From an uncultured Clostridia bacterium (GTDB taxonomy: Bacteria > Bacillota > Clostridia > Christensenellales > Borkfalkiaceae): a stretch of 7,844 nt of DNA. A model generated the notes under the pieces. That model was not told the origin of the DNA and made no database searches. It saw only the letters and a program-made list of their open reading frames with translations. Of the stretch, positions 1 through 5,971 are shown in pieces (positions within the stretch are counted from its first letter, which is position 1; every line of letters begins with the position of its first letter). The position numbers and the translations under genes were made by a program. The stretch spans positions 1 to 7,844 of the forward strand of contig URMI01000042.1 in assembly GCA_900548845.1 (NCBI GenBank), read 5' to 3'.

Positions 1-20
1 CCTAATCGGAGGAGTTTTTT

Positions 21-956
21 ATGCCCTTAGTAACAACCACGGAAATGTTCAAAAAGGCGTATGCCGGCGGCTATGCGGTCGGCGCGTTCAACGTGAACGA
101 TATGGAGATGATCCAGGCCATCGTCGAAGCTGCGAACGAGCTCAATTCGCCCGTCATCCTGCAGGTCTCGGCAGGCGCGAGAAAGTACGCCAACCCCGTG
201 TACCTTCGCCATCTCGTCGAAGCCGCGGTGGAGACGACGAACATCCCCATCGCCATGCACCTCGACCACGGCGCAGACTTCGAGATCTGCAAGGCCTCCA
301 TCGACGGCGGCTTCACCTCCGTCATGATCGACGCTTCCTCCAAGCCTTGGGAAGAGAACATCGCCATCACCAAGAAGGTGGTCGAATACGCGCACGATCA
401 CGGCGTGGTCGTCGAAGCGGAGCTCGGCAAGCTCGCGGGCATCGAAGATGACGTCAACGTCGCCGCACATGACGCTATGTTCACTTCTCCCGACGAAGTG
501 GAAGAATTCACCGCACGCACGGGCATCGACTCGCTCGCCATCGCCATCGGCACCTCGCACGGCGCTTATAAGTTCAAGCCCGGTCAGGATCCCAAGCTGC
601 GCATCGACATCCTCGAAGAGGTCGGCCGCCGCCTTCCCGGCTTCCCCATCGTGCTGCACGGCGCTTCCTCCGTCCCGCAGGACCAGGTCGCCATCGTCAA
701 CGAATTCGGCGGTTCCATGCCCAACGCCATCGGCATCCCCGAATCTGAACTGAGAAAGGCAGCAAAACTCGCCGTCTGCAAGATCAACATCGACTCCGAC
801 CTCCGCGTCGCCTTCACGGCAGCCGTCAGAAAGCACCTTGCGGAGAACCCTTCGCACTTCGACCCCCGCCAGTACCTCGGCGATGCACGCGCCAACATGA
901 AGGAGCTCGTCAAGCACAAAATCACCGACGTGCTCGGCTCCGCAAACAAGGCGTAA
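21..956 (+). CDS. fba: Class II fructose-1,6-bisphosphate aldolase
   Basis: Cytoplasmic glycolytic and gluconeogenic enzyme that reversibly cleaves fructose 1,6-bisphosphate to dihydroxyacetone phosphate and glyceraldehyde 3-phosphate using a divalent metal, normally zinc. The 311-residue product is full length for the bacterial class II subgroup of about 280-310 residues. Visible landmarks are HLDHG at residues 80-84 (catalytic Asp82, metal ligand His83), EAELG at 132-136 (Glu134, second metal site), GTSHG at 177-181 (His180 ligand), LHGASS at 212-217 (His213 ligand) and NIDSD at 256-260, which binds substrate phosphate. The start is fixed by a strong Shine-Dalgarno GGAGGAG at 8-14, six bases before the ATG. 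No promoter is visible because the window begins only 20 bases upstream. It stands alone and is closed by its own terminator. Related tagatose-bisphosphate aldolases share the fold, but the overall sequence fits the fructose enzyme better. No missing key residue was seen. Confidence 0.96.
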   Translation: MPLVTTTEMFKKAYAGGYAVGAFNVNDMEMIQAIVEAANELNSPVILQVSAGARKYANPVYLRHLVEAAVETTNIPIAMHLDHGADFEICKASIDGGFTSVMIDASSKPWEENIAITKKVVEYAHDHGVVVEAELGKLAGIEDDVNVAAHDAMFTSPDEVEEFTARTGIDSLAIAIGTSHGAYKFKPGQDPKLRIDILEEVGRRLPGFPIVLHGASSVPQDQVAIVNEFGGSMPNAIGIPESELRKAAKLAVCKINIDSDLRVAFTAAVRKHLAENPSHFDPRQYLGDARANMKELVKHKITDVLGSANKA

Positions 957-972
957 GCCTCTTTCAAACCGC

Positions 973-1004
973 AAAAAACCTCGCCGTCTCGGCGAGGTTT
1001 TTTT
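973..1004 (+). terminator. Intrinsic terminator after fba, probably bidirectional
   Basis: A perfect GC-rich hairpin pairs CCTCGCC (979-985) with GGCGAGG (991-997) around a five-base loop whose outer bases can also pair. It starts 17 bases after the fba stop codon. The stem is flanked by six A on the left (973-978) and seven T on the right (998-1004), so on either strand it is followed by a U tract. It should end the fba transcript and also stop the convergent transcript arriving from the DUF3737 gene. Confidence 0.9.
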
Positions 1005-1014
1005 CATGCAAATT

Positions 1015-1182
1015 CACGAATTTCTTTCGCTCCGCGAAATAAATTCCGTGAGGGGTGAGCGCAGCCTATCCAATTCACGCTGTCGCCCACACACTCGAAA
1101 TGTCTTTCTCGGGCAATAAGTACCTGTAAGGTACAAATTGAGTCCCGCAGCGGAGGGCAACCCTCCTCGCGGAATTTTATTT
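1015..1182. repeat. Structured repeat-like element with imperfect terminal inverted repeats
   Basis: This fills most of the gene-free stretch between the fba terminator and the DUF3737 gene. The sequence AAATAAATTCCGTGAGG (1037-1053) recurs inverted as CCTCGCGGAATTTTATTT (1165-1182), with one substitution and one extra base. Inside lie several hairpins: TTTCGC/GCGAAA with loop TCC (1025-1039), extendable to 1015-1050; GTGAGCGCAGC with GCTGTCGCCCAC (1055-1065 and 1079-1090, one bulge and one mismatch that becomes G-U on the minus strand); GTACC/GGTAC (1120-1134); and CCGC-GGAGGG with CCCTCC-GCGG (1145-1172). AATTCACG also occurs twice directly (1011-1018 and 1072-1079). A 64-codon minus-strand frame crosses it but looks non-coding. 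The structure fits a REP/MITE-type interspersed repeat or a structured RNA on the minus strand. I do not recognise the family, and copy number cannot be seen from one window. Confidence 0.55.
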
Positions 1183-1240
1183 TAAGAGAAGTCAACAATG
1201 CTTACATGACTAAAAAAACATGATATGTATCTGTTCGCAC

Positions 1241-2101
1241 TTATTTTTTCGTGACGAGCTTGCAGCACACGGGATAGACGCTGTTTCCTTCGATGACCTC
1301 CCCGAAGCCCTGCGCCGTAATGCGGCCCGAGCGGGGATTCTTGACGGAATCGACGGTGCTCTTCACCGTCGCATGCACGTCGCTGTACTCAAAGGCAAGA
1401 TCGCAGCCTTCCATCGTGCAGTCGATGAGAGTGAGGTTTTTGCAGTAGCAGAGCGGCTGGGTGCCCTTGATGTGGCAGCGCACGAGGGTGAGCCCCTCGG
1501 AATACCAGCCGAGATACTCCCCGTTGATGACGCAGTCCTCCGCGCGCGCCCCCTTGGTGTGCCAGAAGGCATCCTTGGTGTTGAGGACGCAGTTTTTGAG
1601 GCGCACGCCCTTTGCGTATTGGAAGGAATATTTGCCGTGGAATTCGACGCCGTTCAAATGCACGCCGTTTGAGCCAAGGAACGCGTATTCCGACGTCATC
1701 TTCCCGCCCGAGAGCGCGATGTGCCTGCTGTGCCAGCCGAACTCGGGGGAATCGATATCGCAGTCGCGCAAAGAGACGTTTTTGCACTCCCGCACCGCCT
1801 TGATGCCGTGCAGCTTGCAGCGCTCGATGGCGACATCCCGATCGTACCAGAGCGCGGCGCGGCAGTTCTTGGTCATCTCGCTGTCGCGAAGGTGCAGCCC
1901 CTCGACGTGCCAGAAGGGATAGCGAAGGTCGAAGAAGCAGTACTCTGCCGTCAGATATTTGCTCTCTTTGAGGGCAGATTCACCGTCCTCCTCCCCTTCG
2001 AAGCGGCAGTTTCTGATGAGTGCGCTCCGCGTCATATAGAGCGCGCGTTCCTGCCCGAAGCGCTCGTTTTCGTACCGTGTCAATTCTTGTGTATGTTTCA
2101 T
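1241..2101 (-). CDS. DUF3737 family protein (right-handed beta-helix, function unknown)
   Basis: This 286-residue product resembles the DUF3737 family, which has no established biochemical role. It opens with the family-like segment ENERFGQERALY (11-22) followed by GESALKE (40-46). The rest is a ladder of roughly 18-22-residue repeats carrying aromatic, His and Cys residues at similar places, for example FWHVEGLHLRDSEM (63-76), FGWHSRHIALSGG (121-133), FWHTKGARAEDC (179-190) and LGWYSEGLTLVRC (197-209). Such spacing is typical of a beta-solenoid. There is no signal peptide or membrane segment, so it is probably cytoplasmic. I chose ATG at 2101. The longer option, a TTG at 2137, is the -35 box of the gene's own promoter and cannot be transcribed from it. 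No Shine-Dalgarno precedes the ATG. The gene is separate from the recO operon, and its transcript runs toward the fba terminator. A carbohydrate-active beta-helix enzyme is possible but unsupported. Confidence 0.85.
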   Translation of the reverse strand: MKHTQELTRYENERFGQERALYMTRSALIRNCRFEGEEDGESALKESKYLTAEYCFFDLRYPFWHVEGLHLRDSEMTKNCRAALWYDRDVAIERCKLHGIKAVRECKNVSLRDCDIDSPEFGWHSRHIALSGGKMTSEYAFLGSNGVHLNGVEFHGKYSFQYAKGVRLKNCVLNTKDAFWHTKGARAEDCVINGEYLGWYSEGLTLVRCHIKGTQPLCYCKNLTLIDCTMEGCDLAFEYSDVHATVKSTVDSVKNPRSGRITAQGFGEVIEGNSVYPVCCKLVTKK

Positions 2102-2108
2102 AGCGGTA

Positions 2109-2137
2109 ATTATATAACCATTCTGACACGATGTCAA
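2109..2137 (-). promoter_or_regulatory. Consensus sigma-A promoter of the DUF3737 gene with overlapping dyad
   Basis: On the minus strand there is a perfect TTGACA (2137-2132), a 17-base spacer and a perfect TATAAT (2114-2109). Only seven bases separate the -10 box from the ATG at 2101, so transcription should start at or within a base or two of the start codon. A perfect dyad, TGACA-TCG-TGTCA (2136-2124), overlaps the -35 box and the start of the spacer, where a repressor could bind. No regulator family is assigned to it. Confidence 0.85.
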
Positions 2138-2185
2138 TCAAAATCTGCCGTCTTTTTTCTCTTATCGTTCCCCTTGAAACAATGC

Positions 2186-2938
2186 TCACAGCCTGAGATA
2201 TTCTTCAAGGGAAGGAAGTTCGGATGTTTTGCAGGAAAAATAGGCGGAAAGGAGGCGCAGGGCGCGTTTGACGCCGTCCGCCGTCGCTTCCCCTCCCTGC
2301 CCGAGCGCCGCGCGGACCGCAAGGTAGGTGCTCTCGCTCGCGGGCACGCCCCCGCCGCACGCCGCGCAGCCGAAGGCGCCGCTCTCCATATCGAAGCGCA
2401 TCCGCCCCGAAAGCTGTTCGCCGCAATGCGGGCAGTCGCCCGCCGAGACGGGATAGCCCGCCTCCTTGAGCGCCGTCAACAAAAATTTTAAGAGCACATA
2501 AGAGCTGCCGCTCTTGCCGTCTTCGAGCCGCGCCCCCGCCGTATCCGGCGCGCCGCCCTCGGCACACGAGGAGAGCGCTTCGAGCGTGCGCACCGCCGCC
2601 AAAAAGAGCGCCGGGCTTTCGATGCCTTCAAAGAGCAGTTGATCGCACGCTTCGCACAATACGACGGCGGCGTAGTAACAGGCGATGTCCTCGCGGAGGG
2701 CATAGAACCCGTCGTGAAGATAAGCCGAGATGACGGTATGCCGCCCCGCCTTTTCCACAAACACGAACTCCGCAAAACAAAAGGGCTGAGCGGCAAATTT
2801 CAGCTTTGCCCCCGCCCTTTTGACCCCTTTGAGCGCCGCGCTCAGTTTGCCGCGCTCCGCGGTGAAGAGGGTGACGATCTTATCGTACTCCCCCCAGTCC
2901 GCCGCACGCAGTACGAGCGCATCCGCCTTGAATTCCAT
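2186..2938 (-). CDS. recO: DNA repair protein RecO
   Basis: RecO belongs to the RecFOR pathway. It binds single-stranded DNA and SSB, anneals complementary strands and helps load RecA at gaps. The 250-residue protein has the usual length and layout. An N-terminal OB-fold (about 1-80) begins with the typical opening of DALVLRAADWGEYDKIVTLF (6-25), a helical middle follows, and a four-cysteine zinc site lies in CPHCG (169-173) and CAACG (191-195), giving Cys169, 172, 191 and 194. The ATG at 2938 has the Shine-Dalgarno AGGAAGG, which lies in the last codons of yqzL, whose stop is only three bases upstream. The gene is therefore the last of the era-yqzL-recO group. No hairpin with a U tract is visible in the 48 bases before the next promoter, so some read-through into the DUF3737 gene is possible. 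Confidence 0.95.
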   Translation of the reverse strand: MEFKADALVLRAADWGEYDKIVTLFTAERGKLSAALKGVKRAGAKLKFAAQPFCFAEFVFVEKAGRHTVISAYLHDGFYALREDIACYYAAVVLCEACDQLLFEGIESPALFLAAVRTLEALSSCAEGGAPDTAGARLEDGKSGSSYVLLKFLLTALKEAGYPVSAGDCPHCGEQLSGRMRFDMESGAFGCAACGGGVPASESTYLAVRAALGQGGEATADGVKRALRLLSAYFSCKTSELPSLEEYLRL

Positions 2939-2941
2939 ATG

Positions 2942-3052
2942 TTACCTTCCTCTCGTTTTGCCTTTGAGCTGCTTATACAGCATATAATAGGTGACATTTC
3001 CCGTCTTTTGAAAGAGCTCCCAGGCAAGCTCCCCCGCGTCGTTTTTCTTCAT
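2942..3052 (-). CDS. yqzL: YqzL family small protein
   Basis: A 36-residue product between era and recO, exactly where Bacillus carries yqzL. The sequence has a short charged start, then AWELFQKTGNVTYYMLYKQL (10-29), matching the family pattern of Trp, Phe, TGN, Tyr, Leu and Lys, and ends with a basic tail (KGKTRGR). The ATG at 3052 follows a purine-rich AGGGGAGGGG with a suitable gap, and the stop lies three bases before recO. The role of YqzL is unknown; conserved position suggests a link to Era or RecO expression. It has no membrane segment. Size, position, ribosome site and sequence pattern together make it a real gene despite its length. Confidence 0.85.
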   Translation of the reverse strand: MKKNDAGELAWELFQKTGNVTYYMLYKQLKGKTRGR

Positions 3053-3115
3053 ATGCCCCTCCCCTCTCAGTATGGGAAGAAGTGGGGCGCATTATGAGGA
3101 AGCGCCGCAGAAAGC

Positions 3116-4009
3116 TTACTCTTCGCGCTCCTTCTCGTAGCCGAGCTCGCGCAGCATCCCCTCGCGGTCGCGCCAGTTCTCGCGCACCTTGACATAGGTG
3201 GTGAGGAAGACCTTCGCGCCCAGAAACTTTTCCATATCCTGCCGCGCGAAGGAAGCGACTTCCTTCAAGGCATGCCCCTGCTTTCCGATGAGGATGGCTT
3301 TGTGGTTGGGCTTTTCGCAGACGATATCGAGGTTGATGTCAAAGACGCCGTTTTCCTGCTTTTCAAAGGTATTTATGACGATGGCGACGCCGTGCGGGAT
3401 CTCCTGATCGAATTTCAATAAGATCTTTTCGCGCATGATCTCGGCGATCATGAACTTTTCGCTGCGGTCGGAGACGACGTCTTCGGGGAAGAGCGGCTCC
3501 CCTTCGGGCAGGAGCGCCGCGATGGCGTCTTCAAGCTTTCTGAGGTTGCTCCCCTTGCGGGCGGAGACGGGGAAGATGTCCTTTTCGACGCCCCCTTCGA
3601 CGATCTTTTTCACGTCTTCGGGGATGCGGTCTTTCTGCATGATGTCCGTCTTTGTATAGGCGACGAGCATGGGGATGCCGAGAGCGGCATATTTCTTCAT
3701 GAGGGCGATATCGCTCTCCTCCACGCCCGCGTGGCCGTCGTGCACATAGAGGATGACGTCCACATCGCGGGAAGTGTTCTCCGTCGTGCGCATCATGATG
3801 CCCGTGAGGGCGTTGCGCTGGCGGTAGATGCCCGGGGTATCCACAAAGACGATCTGCCTCCCCTCGCGGTTGAGGATGCCGAGGATGCGGTCGCGCGTGG
3901 TCTGCGGCTTGGGGGAGACGATGGCGACCTTTTCCCCGACGAGCACGTTTATAAGCGTGCTCTTGCCTGCATTTGCCTTGCCGATGACGGCTACCGTTCC
4001 GCTCCTCAT
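3116..4009 (-). CDS. era: GTPase Era
   Basis: Era is a GTPase that binds the 3' end of 16S rRNA and assists 30S subunit maturation. The 297-residue protein has the full two-domain layout. The GTPase domain carries G1 at GKANAGKST (10-18), the switch region PKPQTTRDRI (33-42), G3 DTPG (57-60), G4 TKTD (119-122) and G5 VSA (148-150). The C-terminal KH domain has the RNA-binding loop GKQG (242-245) and a typical ending with YVKVRENWRD (272-281). Two details differ from the common consensus: G1 has Ala at both variable positions (usually Pro-Asn-Val), and G4 has Thr instead of Asn, a substitution tolerated in some P-loop GTPases. Its ATG overlaps the ybeY stop in ATGA, indicating translational coupling. 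In Bacillus dgkA and cdd lie between these two genes; here they are missing. Confidence 0.97.
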   Translation of the reverse strand: MRSGTVAVIGKANAGKSTLINVLVGEKVAIVSPKPQTTRDRILGILNREGRQIVFVDTPGIYRQRNALTGIMMRTTENTSRDVDVILYVHDGHAGVEESDIALMKKYAALGIPMLVAYTKTDIMQKDRIPEDVKKIVEGGVEKDIFPVSARKGSNLRKLEDAIAALLPEGEPLFPEDVVSDRSEKFMIAEIMREKILLKFDQEIPHGVAIVINTFEKQENGVFDINLDIVCEKPNHKAILIGKQGHALKEVASFARQDMEKFLGAKVFLTTYVKVRENWRDREGMLRELGYEKEREE

Positions 4010-4479
4010 CTTGAAAGTCCCATCCTTTGCATGATCGCTTCTTCCTGTTCGCGCATCTCGCGCTTTTCTTCTTCCGTCTCGTGATCGTATCCGAGGCAGT
4101 GCAGCACGCCGTGCACGGTGAGATAGTTGAGTTCGCGCGCATACGGATGCCCGTACTCTTCCGCCTGCTCTTTGGCGCGCTTTTCGCAGATGGCGATGCT
4201 GCCCAAATACAGCCTGTCCTCTTCGTCGAGCTCATCGGCATAATTGTCGGCAGAAAGGAATTCCCCCTTGATGCCGTCGAGCGAAGGGAAGCTCAGAACG
4301 TCGGTCACGCGGTCGACGCCGCGCACTTCGCGGTTGAGGCGCCTTATTTCCTCCTCATCGACAAGGACAAGTTCCAAAACAAAATCGGTATCGCCCGCGG
4401 CAATGCCTTCGAGCGCTCCTTCGAGGCGCGCTTTTTCGCTCTCTTCGAGGGCATCCGTATCGAGATAAAACTTATTCAT
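4006..4479 (-). CDS. ybeY: Endoribonuclease YbeY (rRNA maturation factor)
   Basis: YbeY is a zinc-dependent endoribonuclease needed for 16S rRNA 3'-end processing and ribosome quality control. The 157-residue product has the family length. It shows the conserved NREVRGVDRVTDVLSFP block (49-65), with the conserved Arg53, and the metal signature HGVLHCLGYDH (123-133), giving zinc ligands His123, His127 and His133. A Shine-Dalgarno AAGGAGG lies about 12 bases before the ATG. The start overlaps the end of pgpH by eight bases and its stop overlaps the era start by four, so the three are probably co-translated. PhoH-like proteins and Era are known functional partners of YbeY, and both are encoded in this operon. 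Confidence 0.96.
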   Translation of the reverse strand: MNKFYLDTDALEESEKARLEGALEGIAAGDTDFVLELVLVDEEEIRRLNREVRGVDRVTDVLSFPSLDGIKGEFLSADNYADELDEEDRLYLGSIAICEKRAKEQAEEYGHPYARELNYLTVHGVLHCLGYDHETEEEKREMREQEEAIMQRMGLSR

Positions 4480-5971
4480 CGCCCTTCGATTCCTCCTTGA
4501 CTGCCTGCCGCGCGCGGTTGAAGCGGATGGCGGGATATTTGACGCGGTGATGATGCACGCCCGTGAGCGAGTCGACGAGCGTCTGCTTGATGATGGTCAG
4601 CTCCCGCATCGTGATGTCGCAGTCGGAGAACTGGTCGAGGTCCATCCGCTCTTCGATGACGGAACGGACGATGCGCTCCACCGTCTCGGGCGTGCGGTCC
4701 TTGATGGCGCGCGTCGCGGCTTCGGAGGCGTCGGCGATCATGATGATCGCGGCGACCTTGGTCGTCGGCGTGGGCCCGAGATAGGAATAGTTGCGGATGT
4801 TGGCGTCCCCTCCCGAGAGGCGGTTGGCCTTATCGTAGAAGTACTTGATGGGCAGCGTGCCGTGGTGTTCGCGCGCGACGTCGGCGATCTCCTTGGGCAG
4901 GTGGTTGGCAATCAGCAGCTCGTACCCGTCCTGCGCGTGCGAGCGGATGATGTCGGCGGAAAGTTCGGGCGTCAGCTCGTCGTGCACGTTGTAGCCCGTC
5001 TGGTTCTCGGTGAAGCACTCGGGCTGCTTGAGCTTGCCCACATCGTGATAGTAGGCTGCCGCACGCGCGAGCTCGGCGTTTTCGGAGATGGCGATGGCGC
5101 ACGTCTCAGCGAGCTGCGCGACGATGAGCGAATGGTTGAAGGTGCCGGGAGCTTCGGTGCGCAGCCGCTGCAGAAGGGGCGCGTTGGCGCTCGTCAGTTC
5201 GCGCAGGCGGAAGACGGTGAGGCGGTTGAACGCCATCTCGAAGACGGGCAGGATGCAGAGGGCGAGCATCGCCGAAAGCACGCACCCGAGGATGCCGTAC
5301 CCCGCCGAGGCGACATAGGGGATCCAGTCGAACCCCGTGAAGTCGAGCTCGGAAAGTTCGAGGAGCAGCACGATGGAAAGCCCCGGGATGCCGAGGAAGA
5401 AGCCCGTGAGCATGAGTTCCCACCTGGTCTTGACATTGGCAGCCATGAACACCGCGAACGTACCGCACGCAAAGGTGAGCATGAGCGAAATATAGACGGA
5501 GTTGGGCGAAGAATCGAAGTTGTTCGTGAAGGTATCGATGACGAACATCAGAAGCGAGAAGACGAAATTCAAAATGATCGCCGGCCTGCGCCCGAAGAGG
5601 AAGAGCCCGATGAGGGCGAGCATCGCCACGGGGCGCAGATAGATGGAGACGAAGCGCCCGAAAAAGTAACAGACGAGCACCGCGATGATGAGCACGAGAT
5701 AGATGAGGAAGACGTTCCGCGCCTTGGCGAGGAAGGCCTTGTCCTCGAAATAGTAATAGTAAAAGAGGATGGCAAAGAGAAGCAGCACGCAGATGCATGC
5801 CGAAAGGAAGCGGAAGGCGCTCTCGCGGAAATAGTCCTGCCACGTTTCGGGGGCGTTGACGACGATCATCATCACCATGGACGCCACAACGATCGCATAG
5901 CAAATGACAAGCATGAGCGAGCCTATTGCAAGCTGCTTCTTGCTGATGCTCTTGCCGGCAAAGTCTTTCAT
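4472..5971 (-). CDS. pgpH: PgpH-type 7TM-HD phosphohydrolase (c-di-AMP), lacking the extracytoplasmic domain
   Basis: Members of this family (Listeria PgpH, Bacillus YqfF) are membrane proteins whose cytoplasmic HD domain hydrolyses cyclic di-AMP to pApA. Here one N-terminal membrane helix (about 13-38) is followed by a loop of only about 14 residues and then seven further helices (about 53-244). The HD domain (about 265-480) retains the catalytic set: His280 in FNHS, His309-Asp310 in YYHDVGK, His345 in RSH, His369-His370 in EHHGT and Asp414 in IADASE. Usual family members are about 700 residues; this one has 499. The missing part is the large extracytoplasmic HDED domain that normally sits between helix 1 and helix 2. 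The start is well supported: AAGGAG lies seven bases before the ATG, which overlaps the phoH stop in ATGA, so no lost N-terminus lies upstream. Expected to be active but differently regulated. Confidence 0.92.
   Translation of the reverse strand: MKDFAGKSISKKQLAIGSLMLVICYAIVVASMVMMIVVNAPETWQDYFRESAFRFLSACICVLLLFAILFYYYYFEDKAFLAKARNVFLIYLVLIIAVLVCYFFGRFVSIYLRPVAMLALIGLFLFGRRPAIILNFVFSLLMFVIDTFTNNFDSSPNSVYISLMLTFACGTFAVFMAANVKTRWELMLTGFFLGIPGLSIVLLLELSELDFTGFDWIPYVASAGYGILGCVLSAMLALCILPVFEMAFNRLTVFRLRELTSANAPLLQRLRTEAPGTFNHSLIVAQLAETCAIAISENAELARAAAYYHDVGKLKQPECFTENQTGYNVHDELTPELSADIIRSHAQDGYELLIANHLPKEIADVAREHHGTLPIKYFYDKANRLSGGDANIRNYSYLGPTPTTKVAAIIMIADASEAATRAIKDRTPETVERIVRSVIEERMDLDQFSDCDITMRELTIIKQTLVDSLTGVHHHRVKYPAIRFNRARQAVKEESKGDE

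Noticed and set aside
27..1007. Long minus-strand frame (326 codons) opposite fba
   Set aside because: It mirrors a clearly real aldolase gene; composition is typical of an antisense frame in GC-biased coding DNA, and the start has no ribosome site.
1004..1198. 64-codon minus-strand frame across the repeat-like element
   Set aside because: It runs through several hairpins and ends in the terminator tract; no ribosome site or recognisable domain. Likely a chance frame in a repeat.
1212..1228. Small hairpin ACAT-ATC-ATGT followed by T tract on the minus strand, just after the DUF3737 gene
   Set aside because: A four-bp AT-rich stem is too weak to call a terminator, despite the run of seven T.
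2138..2185. Terminator after recO
   Set aside because: The only stem I find pairs GTTTC with GGAAC using a G-U pair and is not followed by a U tract.
1220..2491. Plus-strand frames (1220-1672 and 1721-2491) opposite the DUF3737 gene and recO
   Set aside because: Both lie antisense to supported genes, lack ribosome sites and show no family pattern.
3053..3115. Possible regulatory or promoter element in the 63-base gap between era and yqzL
   Set aside because: Contains only a five-bp inverted repeat with a long loop (3086-3106) and a single -10-like CATAAT without a matching -35; not enough support.
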